DNA of 51,931 bases from JANNRA01 sp031401035 (GTDB lineage Bacteria > Desulfobacterota > Binatia > HRBIN30 > CADEER01): positions 1 through 51,931 of the forward strand of contig JANNRA010000050.1 in the NCBI GenBank assembly GCA_031401035.1, written 5' to 3'. Of the stretch, positions 1-8,205 are shown piece after piece (the stretch's first letter is position 1; every line of letters begins with the position of its first letter). The notes under the pieces were generated by a model, which saw nothing but the letters and a program-made list of their open reading frames with translations, was not told where the DNA came from and ran no database searches. The translations under genes and the position numbers were made by a program.

Positions 1-395
1 GTTGGGAGGAGTTCGTCGCCTATGTGCGCGGCCAGCGCCCGACCCTGGCCGATCACCTGGGCACCTGCGCAGTGCGCGGCTTCGCCGCCGCCGCCGTGGC
101 GCTGCGCGCCCCACGCGGCTTCCGCTTCGACTATCTGTCGCGCCGCGATCACCAGACCGAGGTCGAGGAACTGGCGCAACGCTTCTTCGGGCGGCCGGTG
201 CGCATTCAATTTGAAGCCGGCGACACGGCGGCGGCAACGGCCGCGGCCGTTGCCGCCGCGGCGCCGCGGCCGAGCGCGTCCGACCTGACCAGCACCGCGC
301 TGCAGAATCCGGCGGTACAGGCGGCGGTACTGATCCTCGGCGGCGAGGTCGCGGAGGTGCGTGAACGACGCCCGCGCCGGCGGGAGAGCGAATGA
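1..395 (+). CDS. dnaX: DNA polymerase III subunit gamma/tau, C-terminal end (partial)
   Basis: The reading frame enters the window at base 3 (W-E-E-F-V-A-Y-V...) and runs about 130 codons to the TGA at 393-395, so only the C-terminal end is present. The visible part has a short folded-looking segment (residues about 1-65 of the fragment), an Ala/Pro linker, and a basic tail, as in the non-ATPase tail of tau that contacts the alpha subunit and DnaB. The ATPase domain lies outside the window. Identification rests mainly on synteny: the stop overlaps the ATG of ybaB by four bases (ATGA at 392-395) and recR follows, which is the widespread dnaX-ybaB-recR operon. The fragment itself is poorly conserved, so the call would be weak without that context. 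Confidence 0.75.
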   Translation, partial: WEEFVAYVRGQRPTLADHLGTCAVRGFAAAAVALRAPRGFRFDYLSRRDHQTEVEELAQRFFGRPVRIQFEAGDTAAATAAAVAAAAPRPSASDLTSTALQNPAVQAAVLILGGEVAEVRERRPRRRESE

Positions 396-709
396 AGATT
401 CCGGGTATCGGAGATCTGTTCCAACAGGCGCAGGCGCTGCAGGAGCGGCTGCAGCTCCTGCAGTCGGAGGCCGGCGCGCGCACCGTCGACGGGTCCGCCG
501 GCGGCGGCATGGTGCGGGCGACGGTCAACGGCCGGATGGAACTGCTGCGACTCTCCATCGAGCCCGCGGTGCTGCAGGGCAACGACCCGGAAATGCTACA
601 GGATCTCGTCATCGCCGCGGTCAACCAGGCGCTGCGCGCGGCGCAACAGCAGATGGCGGATGAGATGAGCAAGCTGACGGGCGGTCTGAAGCTGCCCGGC
701 ATGGGCTGA
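392..709 (+). CDS. ybaB: YbaB/EbfC-family nucleoid-associated protein
   Basis: A 105-residue protein, the normal length for YbaB/EbfC, a dimeric DNA-binding protein associated with the nucleoid and often with recombination repair. It shows the family pattern: an N-terminal helix rich in Gln/Leu (QQAQALQERLQLLQSEA), a beta-hairpin containing the G-G-G-M-V-R-A-T-V-N-G core, then the segment D-P-E-M-L-Q-D-L-V-I-A-A-V-N-Q-A and a C-terminal helix ending in K-L-T-G-G-L-K-L-P-G. The start codon overlaps the dnaX stop by four bases, implying translational coupling, and recR follows 36 bp downstream. Nothing unusual is seen in length or motifs. Confidence 0.95.
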   Translation: MKIPGIGDLFQQAQALQERLQLLQSEAGARTVDGSAGGGMVRATVNGRMELLRLSIEPAVLQGNDPEMLQDLVIAAVNQALRAAQQQMADEMSKLTGGLKLPGMG

Positions 710-745
710 GGCGGGTATGTCGGGCGGTGGAGGGGGGAGTCGGCC

Positions 746-1345
746 ATGGGAAGCGTTCCCGCGCCGCTGGCGCGCGTAATCCAGGAACTGACCAAGCTGC
801 CCGGGATCGGCGAGAAGACCGCGACCCGGCTGGCCTTTCATCTCACCCGCACGGAGCGGCGCGACGTCGATGCGCTGGCCGGGGCGCTGACGGCACTGCG
901 CGACGAGTTGTGTACCTGCTCGCGGTGCTGCGCCCTGGCAGCGGCGGATCCGTGCGAGCTGTGCTGCGACTCGCGTCGCGCCGACGACGTCCTGTGTCTG
1001 GTCGAGGAGTCGGCGGACCTCGCCGCGGTCGAGCGTGCCGGAAGCTTCCGCGGTCGCTACCACGTCCTCGGTGGGACGCTGGCGCCGTTGGACGGCGTCG
1101 GTCCCGACGACCTGCACATCGCGCCCTTGCTGCGTCGTCTCGGCGACGGCATCGTCCGCGAGGTGATCATCGCCACCAACCCGACCACCGAGGGCGAAGC
1201 GACCGCGTTCTACCTCGCCCGCCTCATCAAGCCCCTCGGCGTCCGCGTGACCCGCATCGCGCATGGGATTCCGATGGGGGGCGACGTCGAGTACGCCGAT
1301 CTGGCCACCCTGGGCAAGGCGCTCGAGGGCCGGCGCGAGATGTAA
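746..1345 (+). CDS. recR: recombination mediator protein RecR
   Basis: A 199-residue protein, typical for RecR, which with RecO/RecF loads RecA at gaps during recombinational repair. Visible in order: the helix-hairpin-helix L-P-G-I-G-E-K-T-A-T-R-L near residues 18-29, a four-Cys zinc finger (C58, C61, C70, C73), a Toprim domain from about residue 80 with the acidic E-E-S and the T-N-P-T-T-E-G-E-A-T-A segment, and the C-terminal R-I-A-H-G-I-P-M-G-G-D-V-E-Y-A-D signature. The ATG is preceded by a G-rich ribosome binding site (GAGGGGGGAG, 730-739). Third gene of the dnaX-ybaB-recR operon. Confidence 0.97.
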   Translation: MGSVPAPLARVIQELTKLPGIGEKTATRLAFHLTRTERRDVDALAGALTALRDELCTCSRCCALAAADPCELCCDSRRADDVLCLVEESADLAAVERAGSFRGRYHVLGGTLAPLDGVGPDDLHIAPLLRRLGDGIVREVIIATNPTTEGEATAFYLARLIKPLGVRVTRIAHGIPMGGDVEYADLATLGKALEGRREM

Positions 1346-1518
1346 TAATCGGCTAGACCGGGTTGCGGTCTCGCCGCACCTGTGCCAGAACCGTCTGGCT
1401 GGATTTCCGGCGCGGATCTGCGCGATGCTCGTGGCGTGACAAGGTGTCGTCACCAATGGCGGAGCGCAAAACGTTGTCATCAAGGGCACCCGTTCAACTC
1501 ACGCGGAGGAGGTGGCAG

Positions 1519-2529
1519 ATGAAAATGACTTTGAAGAAGCTGGCGACACTGAGCGCGCTGGCGGCACTGGTGCTCGGGACCCCCGGGACGTCGGTTGCCG
1601 AGGATTACGAGCTGCAGGGCCGGTGGTACGGCGGCGTCGACGTCGGCGTCATGGAGCCTTTGAACGCGCTCGATCGCTACGTCACCACTGGTGGCGCGGT
1701 CTCGCCGTTCGTCGGCTACAAGTTCTTCGACGACAAGGATCTCCAACTCAACCTGGGCGTCGAAGGTCAGGCACAGTTCATTGGCGGCGGCGCCGATGCC
1801 TGTAACGGGTGCGTGCGCGGTCGGAATGACAACGACATGTTCGCCATCGGCTATCTGGCTGGTCCGCGCATGTCGCTGCCGGTCGGCCCGATCGAGATGT
1901 ACGGCAAGTTCCTCGGTGGCGGCATGAGCGGCATCGCCTCAGGGCCGAGCGCCATCAGCGACACCTCCGGCGGTTTCCTGGCCGGCGGCGGTTTGAACTA
2001 CAACATCAACGAGAACGTCGGCTTGGGCCTGTTCGCGAACTGGAACCGCCAGTACCAGCGCGTGCACGGCGTCGGCGACGTCCGCTTCGTGACCACCGGT
2101 CTCGAACTGCTGGTGCAGGAATCCCTGCCGGCGCCGCCGGCCCCGGTTGCGCAGGTGCCGCCGCCGCCGCCGGCAGCGCCGCCGATGAAGAAGAAGATCG
2201 TCCTGCGCGGCGTCAACTTCGACTTCGACAAGTCGTTTATCCGTCCGGTCGACGAGCCGATTCTCGAGGAGGCCTGCAAGATCCTCAAGGCCGAGCCGAA
2301 TATCGATGTCTCCTGCGAGGGGCACACCGATCTCGTCGGCACCGAGGCGTATAACATGGCGCTGTCGCAGCGCCGCGCCAACGCGGTGCGAAACTGGTTC
2401 ACCAGCAGCAAGTGTGGTCTGCCGGCCTCGCGCCTGACGGCAAAGGGCTTCGGCGAGTCGAACCCGGTCGAGAACACCACGGGTCCGTCGCTGCAGAATC
2501 GCCGCACCGAGCTGATCGTCACCAACTAG
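1519..2529 (+). CDS. OmpA-family outer membrane protein
   Basis: A 336-residue exported protein. The frame is open further upstream, but ATG 1519 follows a strong GGAGGAGG site (1504-1511) and begins a good signal peptide (M-K-M-T-L-K-K-L-A..., hydrophobic core to about residue 22, likely cut after T-S-V-A near residue 27). Residues about 30-205 are Gly/aromatic alternating strands, as in an eight-stranded OmpA-type barrel. A Pro-rich linker (A-P-P-A-P-V-A-Q-V-P-P-P-P-P) leads to a C-terminal OmpA peptidoglycan-binding domain: L-R-G-V-N-F-D-F-D-K-S, E-G-H-T-D, the S-Q-R-R-A-N-A-V segment and N-R-R-T-E-L-I. Likely anchors the outer membrane to the cell wall. The gene is monocistronic, ending in the terminator at 2556-2590. 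Confidence 0.93.
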   Translation: MKMTLKKLATLSALAALVLGTPGTSVAEDYELQGRWYGGVDVGVMEPLNALDRYVTTGGAVSPFVGYKFFDDKDLQLNLGVEGQAQFIGGGADACNGCVRGRNDNDMFAIGYLAGPRMSLPVGPIEMYGKFLGGGMSGIASGPSAISDTSGGFLAGGGLNYNINENVGLGLFANWNRQYQRVHGVGDVRFVTTGLELLVQESLPAPPAPVAQVPPPPPAAPPMKKKIVLRGVNFDFDKSFIRPVDEPILEEACKILKAEPNIDVSCEGHTDLVGTEAYNMALSQRRANAVRNWFTSSKCGLPASRLTAKGFGESNPVENTTGPSLQNRRTELIVTN

Positions 2530-2555
2530 ACAGCGCTCGGTCGCGACGCAACATG

Positions 2556-2590
2556 AAGGGCGGGGCGCGCAAGCGTCCCGCCCTTTTTTT
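2556..2590 (+). terminator. rho-independent terminator of the ompA-like gene
   Basis: An inverted repeat starting 26 bp after the stop codon. GGGCGGG (2558-2564) pairs with CCCGCCC (2577-2583), extended inwards by G-T, C-G, G-C and C-G pairs to a GCAA (GNRA-type) tetraloop at 2569-2572. It is followed directly by seven T residues (2584-2590). A textbook intrinsic terminator, and the only one in this G+C-rich window with a full T-tract. Confidence 0.93.
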
Positions 2591-2641
2591 GTTCTGCCCC
2601 CGAAGAGGCCCCCGGGCTCCACACTGGAGAATCGGCAGCGC

Positions 2642-3826
2642 ATGACAACGTCCGACCCCCCGCGCACCATTCTGCACGCCGACCTCGACGCCTTCTACGC
2701 GTCGGTCGAGGCGCGCGAGGACCCGCGCCTGACCGGGCGGCCGGTGGTGGTCGGCGCCGATCCACGCGGCGGCGCCGGGCGCGGCGTCGTCGCTGCCGCC
2801 AACTACGCGGCGCGGGTCTTCGGCATCCATTCGGCGATGCCCATCTCCCAGGCCTGGCGGCGCTGCCCGCAGGCGGCGTATCTGCGTCCGCGGATGCGCC
2901 TGTACGCCGCGGTGTCGCGACGCTTCATGGCCATCCTGGGACGCTTCACCGATCTCGTCGAGCCGCTCAGCGTCGATGAGGCCTTTCTCGATGTCACCGG
3001 CAGTCGTGCCCTGTTCGGTGACGGCGCCGCCATCGCCCGGCGCATCAAGGATGCCGTGCGCGGTGAGGAGGGGCTTGCCGTTTCGATCGGTGTGGCGCCG
3101 ACCAAGTTCCTGGCGAAGATCGCTTCCGATCTGCGCAAGCCTGATGCCCTGGTGGTGGTCCCGGCAGACGGCGTCGCCGCGTTTCTGGCCGAGCTGCCGG
3201 TGCAGCGACTGTGGGGTGCCGGGCCGCGCGCGCTGGCGCGCTTCGAGCGGCTCGGCGCGGCGACGATCGGTGCGGTCGGGCGGTTACCGCTGGCGGCGTT
3301 GGTCGAGGCGTTCGGCAAGTCGACGGGCGCCCACTTCCATGCCCTGGCGCAGGGGCGCGACCCGCGCACGGTTGTGCCCGGCCAACGCCGCAAGTCGATC
3401 GGCCGCGAGTCGACCTTCGATCGCGATGAGCCCGATCGCGCCGTCGTGGCGCGGACGCTGCTGTCCCTGGTCGAGGACGTGACGCGCCGCCTGCGCCGGG
3501 CCGGCGTCCTCGGAGACGTCGTGCACCTGAAGCTGCGCACCAGCGACTTCACCACTGTCACCCGCCAGATGGCGCTGACGGCACCGGCCGATACCAGCGA
3601 CGTGATCTGGCCGGTGGCGCGCGCGCTGCTGACCAGGGCCGATACGTCGCGACAGGCGATCCGCCTGGTCGGCGTAGCGGTGTCGGTCGCCGAGGCGGAG
3701 CCGCAGCTGGCCCTGTTCGAGACGGCGGCGACGCAGCGCTCGCGACGCGTGGCGCGCGCGGTGGACGATCTGGTGGCCCGCTTCGGCGGTGCGGTGGTGC
3801 GCCGGGGCGGTTCCGGCGAAGCCTAG
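2642..3826 (+). CDS. dinB: DNA polymerase IV (Y-family, translesion)
   Basis: A 394-residue Y-family polymerase. The palm carries H-A-D-L-D-A-F-Y-A-S-V-E (metal ligand D14; Y19 at the steric-gate position) and L-S-V-D-E-A-F-L-D-V with catalytic D112/E113. The S-I-G-V-A-P-T-K-F-L-A-K-I-A-S-D finger/palm motif, a helix-hairpin-helix thumb near L-W-G-A-G-P, and the little-finger domain (R-K-S-I-G-R-E-S-T-F onward) follow. The C-terminus contains Q-L-A-L-F, a canonical sliding-clamp binding motif, supporting a functional Pol IV rather than an inactive ImuB-like paralogue. No SOS (LexA) box was recognised upstream. The gene stands alone between the terminator at 2556-2590 and a convergent hydrolase gene. 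Confidence 0.95.
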   Translation: MTTSDPPRTILHADLDAFYASVEAREDPRLTGRPVVVGADPRGGAGRGVVAAANYAARVFGIHSAMPISQAWRRCPQAAYLRPRMRLYAAVSRRFMAILGRFTDLVEPLSVDEAFLDVTGSRALFGDGAAIARRIKDAVRGEEGLAVSIGVAPTKFLAKIASDLRKPDALVVVPADGVAAFLAELPVQRLWGAGPRALARFERLGAATIGAVGRLPLAALVEAFGKSTGAHFHALAQGRDPRTVVPGQRRKSIGRESTFDRDEPDRAVVARTLLSLVEDVTRRLRRAGVLGDVVHLKLRTSDFTTVTRQMALTAPADTSDVIWPVARALLTRADTSRQAIRLVGVAVSVAEAEPQLALFETAATQRSRRVARAVDDLVARFGGAVVRRGGSGEA

Positions 3827-3867
3827 GCCGCGGCGGGCCGGTCCTCAGCGCGGCGACGGCGCAGCGC

Positions 3868-4908
3868 CTACCAGCGCCGCGTCTCGCCGATCTGCATCGT
3901 CCAGGCCGCGACGCCGTCGAGCGCGCGTCGGCTGGCCTCGGCCTGGAAGCGGCGCGGCGGCTCGTCGAGCGGCTCGTCGGTGAGGTCGAAGGTGCCGTAG
4001 TGCATGCCCACCGCCGTCGTCGCCTTGAGATCGACGGCCGCCTGCACTGCCTCCTCCGGGTTCATGTGCACATAGCGCATGATGGAATCGGGGTGGTAGG
4101 CCCCGATCGGCAGCGCCGCGAGGTCGATCGGACCGAGCCGCGCGGCGACGCGCGCGAAGCCGTCGAAGTAGCCGGTGTCGCCGGCGTGCAGGAAGCGCCG
4201 CGTCGGACCCTCGATCACCCAGCCGGCCCACAGGCGCGTGTCGCCGTCGGTGAGGGTGCGGCCGGAGAAGTGCTGTGCTGGGACGCAGTGGATGCGCACG
4301 CGACCGGCGTCGCGGTGCTGCCACCAGTCGAGCTCGATCGCCTGCGCGCCCGCCCCCTCGACCAGGTCGCCCATGCCGAGGGGGACGAAGATCGGCACGC
4401 CGCGTCGCCCCAATGCGGCCACCGCATCGAGGTCCAGGTGGTCGTAGTGGTCGTGCGAGATGACGACGAAATCGAGCGGCGGCAGCGCCTCGATCGGTAC
4501 GCCGGGCGGTACCAGGCGGGACGGCCCGGCAAAGCCGACCGGACTGGCGCGGTCGGCGAACATCGGGTCGGTGAGGAACGTGACGCCGTCCATGCGCACC
4601 AGGAACGTCGCGTGCCCGATCCAGGTGATGCTCGGGTTGTGCGCCATCGCGGCGCGATCGAAGGCCATGCGCGGGGCGGCCCCGAGGCGCTCGGAGAGCG
4701 AGGTCCAGGCCTTGCGCATGAGGAAGGAGAACATCGTGCCGGCCCCCGGGTCGGGACGCGGACCGGCGGCGTTGACGAAGCGGCCGTTGGCGCGCGGCGC
4801 GCCATCCTGGGTCGTGTCAGCGTGCGTCATGGCGATCGGTAGTCCTCCCCATAGCGCCGTCAGCAGGAGCGCAGTGCAGAGCGCGAGGAACGACTGGGGC
4901 CGGCGCAT
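3868..4908 (-). CDS. secreted metallo-beta-lactamase-fold hydrolase (UlaG/NAPE-PLD-like)
   Basis: A 346-residue protein. Start chosen at the ATG whose complement is 4906-4908 because it begins a signal peptide (M-R-R-P-Q-S-F-L-A-L-C-T-A-L-L-L-T-A-L-W-G, then I-A-M-T-H-A). The same frame is open far upstream, antisense-shifted to the next gene, but that part is not coding. The mature part has the metallo-beta-lactamase signature I-S-H-D-H-Y-D-H-L-D, an N-terminal strand pair I-T-W-I-G-H-A-T-F-L-V-R, a second metal-ligand region L-H-A-G-D-T-G-Y-F, and a late H-M-N-P-E-E-A-V / G-M-H-Y-G-T-F histidine region. This is the pattern of the RomA/UlaG/NAPE-phospholipase D group, a periplasmic or envelope hydrolase of unknown substrate. 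It follows the VIT-VWA gene by 80 bp on the same strand and may be co-transcribed. Confidence 0.88.
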   Translation of the reverse strand: MRRPQSFLALCTALLLTALWGGLPIAMTHADTTQDGAPRANGRFVNAAGPRPDPGAGTMFSFLMRKAWTSLSERLGAAPRMAFDRAAMAHNPSITWIGHATFLVRMDGVTFLTDPMFADRASPVGFAGPSRLVPPGVPIEALPPLDFVVISHDHYDHLDLDAVAALGRRGVPIFVPLGMGDLVEGAGAQAIELDWWQHRDAGRVRIHCVPAQHFSGRTLTDGDTRLWAGWVIEGPTRRFLHAGDTGYFDGFARVAARLGPIDLAALPIGAYHPDSIMRYVHMNPEEAVQAAVDLKATTAVGMHYGTFDLTDEPLDEPPRRFQAEASRRALDGVAAWTMQIGETRRW

Positions 4909-4988
4909 ACCGGCATCCTGACGAGCAGAGGGGGCCTCGACAATGGGGCCGCCGCACGTCGCGTCGCGTGCGGCGGCCCGCCGGACTC

Positions 4989-7256
4989 TCAGCGCGCCGC
5001 CCGTTGCTCCGGGACGGTGGTGTCGTACCGCACGCCCTCCGGCATGGGAACCGGCTGTACGACGGTGGTTCCGTGCCCGCCGGCCGTCTGCTGGCTCGAA
5101 TCGACGGCGAGGAATGCCGTGTAGGCGGACATCAGGCCGTATTCGAGGGCCACCTGGCGGATCTTCCCGGCCTGCTGGTCGGCCGGCTCGGACGGCTCGA
5201 CGCGCGCCGCCTGCTCCTCGAGATCGGCGATGCGCGTACGCGCCCAGATCTGCGCTAACGCCGGGCGCGGCGTCGTCGCGGTCGGCTCGACGGCGATGCT
5301 CAGGACCTGCGGCGCGCCGGCGGCGCGGCCGCGCACACGTACGGTGGTCGGGTCGCCGCCGCGGAAGCGGCCGGTGATCACCACCGGGCGGCCGACGAAC
5401 AGATCGGGCAGGCGGGACGGATACACCTCGGCGACCTCGAGGCCGCCCCAGTCGATCTCGAGGTCGGTCAGCGCCGGGTGCGAGACGCGCTCGTAGAACT
5501 GGTCGACGGCGCGCTGCGAGCCCTCGTCGAGGCCGACGTAGGCGACGGCGCCGCGCCCGAGCATCGCCATGTGGTCGAGCAGGTAGCGGTTGGTGGACGA
5601 GCCGATGCCGAAGCTGAAGACGCGCGCGCTGCCGAGCCGCTGCTGCATGGCGGCGAGAATCTCCGCGTCGTTGCCGATGTACCCGTCGGTCATGAACGAC
5701 ACGACGCGCAGGCGGCGCGGATCGTGCGCGAAGTCGAGCGCCGCCTTGATGCCCTCGATCATCATCGTGCCGCCCTCGCTCTCGAGCGAGGCGAGATAGG
5801 CGAGCCCGCGCTGCAGGTTGGCCTCCGTCGCCGGCAGCGGCGCCGGGCCGAGTTGCGCGGCGGCCTCGCTGAACTGGATGATCTGGAAGGTGTCGTCGGG
5901 CCCGAGTCGGCGCAGGGCGCGCGCGGCGGCGCGCTTGGCGATGGCCAGGGGCTCGCCGCTCATGCTGCCCGAGCAGTCGAGGACAAAGATCAGCTCCATC
6001 GGCGCGCGGGCTTGCGCGGCGAGGCTGGCGGGCGGTTGCAGCATGAGGGTGAAGTAGCCGCCGCGCGTGTCGGTGTGGGTGAGGAAGGCGCTCTTCACGG
6101 CGTCGCCGGCGAGGCGGTAGCGCAGCACGAAGTCCTTGTTGGGGACGCGGTCGGCGCGGTGCAGGACGACGCGGCGACGGCTCGGCGACGGTGCCGTGGT
6201 CTCGATGACGTGCGTCGGACTGGTGATGGCGGTGATCGCCATGCCGGCGTCGAGGTCGACGCGCAGGCCGATGTCGTGTCCGCTGCGCTCGCCCGGGGGC
6301 AGATACTGCACCTCCGTCGCCTGCCCCGAGCTGCCGTGCTGGCCGCGCGGCGCGGCGCCGATGCCGTCGGCGCCGGGCGGGTTGAAACGCGGCCCGACGA
6401 CCATCGGAAAGACCAGCTCGTACTCGCCATCGTGGTAAGCGAGCGCGTGGAAGTAGGTGAGGTCGATGTCGATGCGCCGACCGGGTTCGATATTGGCCAC
6501 CGCCTGGGTGAAGATGTTCGGCCGCTCCTGGGTGAGCAGGGAGGCGACGTACCCCTCGCCGCGCGCCTCGACGTACAGCCGTTCCGCCTCGGCGCGCTCG
6601 CGGATGATGCCGCGGATGCGGCGCGTGCCGACGGTCATGACGAAGTCGCTGACGGCCGCATCCTGGGGCAGCGGGAAGACGTAGAGCGCCTCGATCTTTT
6701 CCTTGTAGGGATTCTGGTACTGTTGACGGACGCGGACGCTGGCGATGTAGCCGGTGACGTCGGCCTGCACGTCGGTGTGCGCCAACGGCAGCGGTAACGC
6801 TGCGCCGCCATGCGGCGGGGTCGCGGTGAGCCCGGCGAGCGGCGGCGCATCGACGGCAACCGGTGGGCCGTCCCAGTCGCCGCGCGCGATCACCCACAAC
6901 TCCTCGCCGGCGCGGCGCGGCGGCAGCCCGGCCGTCGGAGCGACGCGGGAGTCCGGTGCCGCCGCGTCTGCGGCAGCGACCCCGGAGTGGGGAGCCGGCG
7001 GGCGATCGGCGCCGGGCTGGTTGAATGCGGATCCAGCCGCCCCCCGGTACTGCAGCGCGTGGTTCGCGGTCGGCGCGCCCATTGCTGAGCGGCCGCCGCC
7101 AGGGGCAGGCTGCGCCGCCGGGGTCGGCGGCCCGCTGGCGACCGGAAGGCCGCTGGTGGGGGACGCGGACCGGGCCGTACGGTGCGGCGACGCGCAGGCG
7201 TGCAGGAGCAACAGCGCGAGAAGGATGATGGCGAGGCTGAGGGACAGGCGCTTCAT
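4989..7256 (-). CDS. VIT and von Willebrand A domain lipoprotein
   Basis: A 755-residue exported protein. The N-terminus is a lipoprotein-type signal (M-K-R-L-S-L-S-L-A-I-I-L-L-A-L-L-L-L-H-A-C; acylated Cys would be C21, although His at -2 is unusual). A low-complexity Pro/Ala linker runs to about residue 120. A VIT (vault/inter-alpha-trypsin) domain follows at about 150-290 (Q-Q-Y-Q-N-P-Y-K-E-K-I-E-A-L-Y-V-F-P-L-P). The VWA domain starts near residue 420 with an intact MIDAS motif D427-C-S-G-S-M-S and later M-T-D-G-Y-I-G. Such VIT-VWA proteins are surface or periplasmic, metal-dependent adhesion/scaffold proteins. Its ATG overlaps the stop of the upstream cohesin-like gene by four bases (7253-7256), so the two are translationally coupled. 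Confidence 0.92.
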   Translation of the reverse strand: MKRLSLSLAIILLALLLLHACASPHRTARSASPTSGLPVASGPPTPAAQPAPGGGRSAMGAPTANHALQYRGAAGSAFNQPGADRPPAPHSGVAAADAAAPDSRVAPTAGLPPRRAGEELWVIARGDWDGPPVAVDAPPLAGLTATPPHGGAALPLPLAHTDVQADVTGYIASVRVRQQYQNPYKEKIEALYVFPLPQDAAVSDFVMTVGTRRIRGIIRERAEAERLYVEARGEGYVASLLTQERPNIFTQAVANIEPGRRIDIDLTYFHALAYHDGEYELVFPMVVGPRFNPPGADGIGAAPRGQHGSSGQATEVQYLPPGERSGHDIGLRVDLDAGMAITAITSPTHVIETTAPSPSRRRVVLHRADRVPNKDFVLRYRLAGDAVKSAFLTHTDTRGGYFTLMLQPPASLAAQARAPMELIFVLDCSGSMSGEPLAIAKRAAARALRRLGPDDTFQIIQFSEAAAQLGPAPLPATEANLQRGLAYLASLESEGGTMMIEGIKAALDFAHDPRRLRVVSFMTDGYIGNDAEILAAMQQRLGSARVFSFGIGSSTNRYLLDHMAMLGRGAVAYVGLDEGSQRAVDQFYERVSHPALTDLEIDWGGLEVAEVYPSRLPDLFVGRPVVITGRFRGGDPTTVRVRGRAAGAPQVLSIAVEPTATTPRPALAQIWARTRIADLEEQAARVEPSEPADQQAGKIRQVALEYGLMSAYTAFLAVDSSQQTAGGHGTTVVQPVPMPEGVRYDTTVPEQRAAR

Positions 7257-7681
7257 GTCGGATCTCCTTGCTCGAGGACGAGGCTCGTGGTGGGTGTGAG
7301 CGGGACCCCGTCGGGCCCGGAGGCGGCGTGCAGGCGGACGGTGAATCGTGGCGGCGCGCCCGGCTCGCGGATGTGGACCGTGGCGATGCGCGTGCGGCCG
7401 CGTGGTAGCTCGGCCGCGTCCCGCAAGCTGAAGGCGGCGAGAATGATGCGGCCGCCGGCGAGCGCGGCGGGGTCGTAGGCGGGGGGCTCGGCGAAAGCCG
7501 GCGCGTCGCCGCCCTCGACGCCAACGATCTGCGCGTCGCCGGTGGCGATCAGTTCGAGCTGGTACGCAGCCAGCGGCACGGTGCCGCTATCGAGGTAGAC
7601 CTCGACCGGGCGGTAGCGCTGTGCCGTGGCGAGGCTGGCCGACGTCAAGAGCGCCAGCAGGGTGAGAGCGAGGCGCGCCAT
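7253..7681 (-). CDS. small secreted protein with cohesin-like fold pattern
   Basis: A 142-residue protein with a clear signal peptide (M-A-R-L-A-L-T-L-L-A-L-L-T-S-A-S-L-A-T-A, cleaved before Q-R-Y-R). The mature ~120 residues show the strand pattern of cohesin/CBM-like domains: V-E-V-Y-L-D-S-G-T-V-P-L-A-A-Y-Q-L-E-L near the start, then I-V-G-V-E-G-G-D-A-P-A-F, G-R-I-I-L-A-A-F-S and T-R-I-A-T-V-H-I-R-E. I read this by eye as cohesin-like; no active-site residues are evident. The gene starts on the A of the anti-sigma stop (TGATG) and its stop overlaps the VIT-VWA start (ATGA), so it sits inside a tight three-gene unit. Its neighbour's dockerin-like tail makes a cohesin-type role attractive but unproven. 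Confidence 0.7.
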   Translation of the reverse strand: MARLALTLLALLTSASLATAQRYRPVEVYLDSGTVPLAAYQLELIATGDAQIVGVEGGDAPAFAEPPAYDPAALAGGRIILAAFSLRDAAELPRGRTRIATVHIREPGAPPRFTVRLHAASGPDGVPLTPTTSLVLEQGDPT

Positions 7682-8205
7682 CAGTTGGTCCCGCTCAGCG
7701 ACACCGCCATGGCCAGCACGGCGTCGACCTCACGCGCGTCCGCACGATCGACGCCCGGGGTGCGCCTTACGGCGGCGCGCGCCAGGGCAAAGGCATCGAG
7801 GACCGTGACACGGCCGTCGCCATCACGGTCGCGGGTGCCGAGTTCACGGCTGGCCGCCGATCGTGCGGCGACGGCGCCGGCGCCGGGGGGGTCGGTGCGA
7901 TGGCGCTGCCATAGCAGGACGCCGCCGAGGGCCAGGAGCAGGGACGCGGCCAGCGCCCAGGCGACGCGGCGCGGTCCGCCGGGCCGCCGCGCCAGGTCGG
8001 CGCGGCGGTGGGCGGCGGCGAGGATGGCGGCCTCACGCTCGGCGGGTACCCTGACCGGGGTGCGCAGCGCCTCGGCCAGGGCCACGAGGTCGGCGAGTTG
8101 GCCCTGGCAGTCCGCACACCGTGCGAGGTGCGCGTGCGCCGCGGCGGAGAGCGGCTCCCCGGCCCGGACGGCATCGAGATCGAGGACAGTGAGATGATGC
8201 ATCAC
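7681..8205 (-). CDS. membrane anti-sigma factor with dockerin-like C-terminal repeat
   Basis: A 174-residue protein with three parts. Residues 1-50 form a zinc-binding anti-sigma domain (H26-x3-C30-x2-C33 in H-A-H-L-A-R-C-A-D-C). Residues about 81-99 form a single membrane helix (V-A-W-A-L-A-A-S-L-L-L-A-L-G-G-V-L-L-W). The extracytoplasmic tail (about 120-172) carries a perfect EF-hand/dockerin repeat D126-R-D-G-D-G-R-V-T-V-L-D137 followed by A-F-A-L-A-R-A, and a second, degenerate repeat (V-D-R-A-D-A-R-E-V-D-A-V-L-A-M-A-V). Zinc anti-sigma proteins sequester ECF sigma factors; the probable partner is the ECF gene at 10226-10744, same strand, but separated by plus-strand genes. The gene leads the unit that continues into the cohesin-like and VIT-VWA genes. 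Confidence 0.82.
   Translation of the reverse strand: MMHHLTVLDLDAVRAGEPLSAAAHAHLARCADCQGQLADLVALAEALRTPVRVPAEREAAILAAAHRRADLARRPGGPRRVAWALAASLLLALGGVLLWQRHRTDPPGAGAVAARSAASRELGTRDRDGDGRVTVLDAFALARAAVRRTPGVDRADAREVDAVLAMAVSLSGTN

Noticed and set aside
596..1489. A 297-codon minus-strand open frame opposite recR and ybaB
   Set aside because: Overlaps two universally conserved genes in the opposite strand and shows no domain.
1346..1518. Upstream in-frame extension and promoter of the OmpA-like gene
   Set aside because: The extension lacks a signal peptide and a ribosome site; a TTGTCA at 1474-1479 has no acceptable -10 partner.
5478..6797. A 439-codon plus-strand open frame opposite the VIT-VWA gene
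   Set aside because: Shadow frame of Ala/Arg/Asp/Val-rich sequence with no start signal or domain.
3868..7524. A 1,218-codon minus-strand open frame suggesting a hydrolase fused to a long N-terminal region
   Set aside because: The N-terminal two-thirds is a frame-shifted shadow of the VIT-VWA gene (Arg/Pro/Ala-rich, no domain). The hydrolase has its own ATG and signal peptide at 4908.
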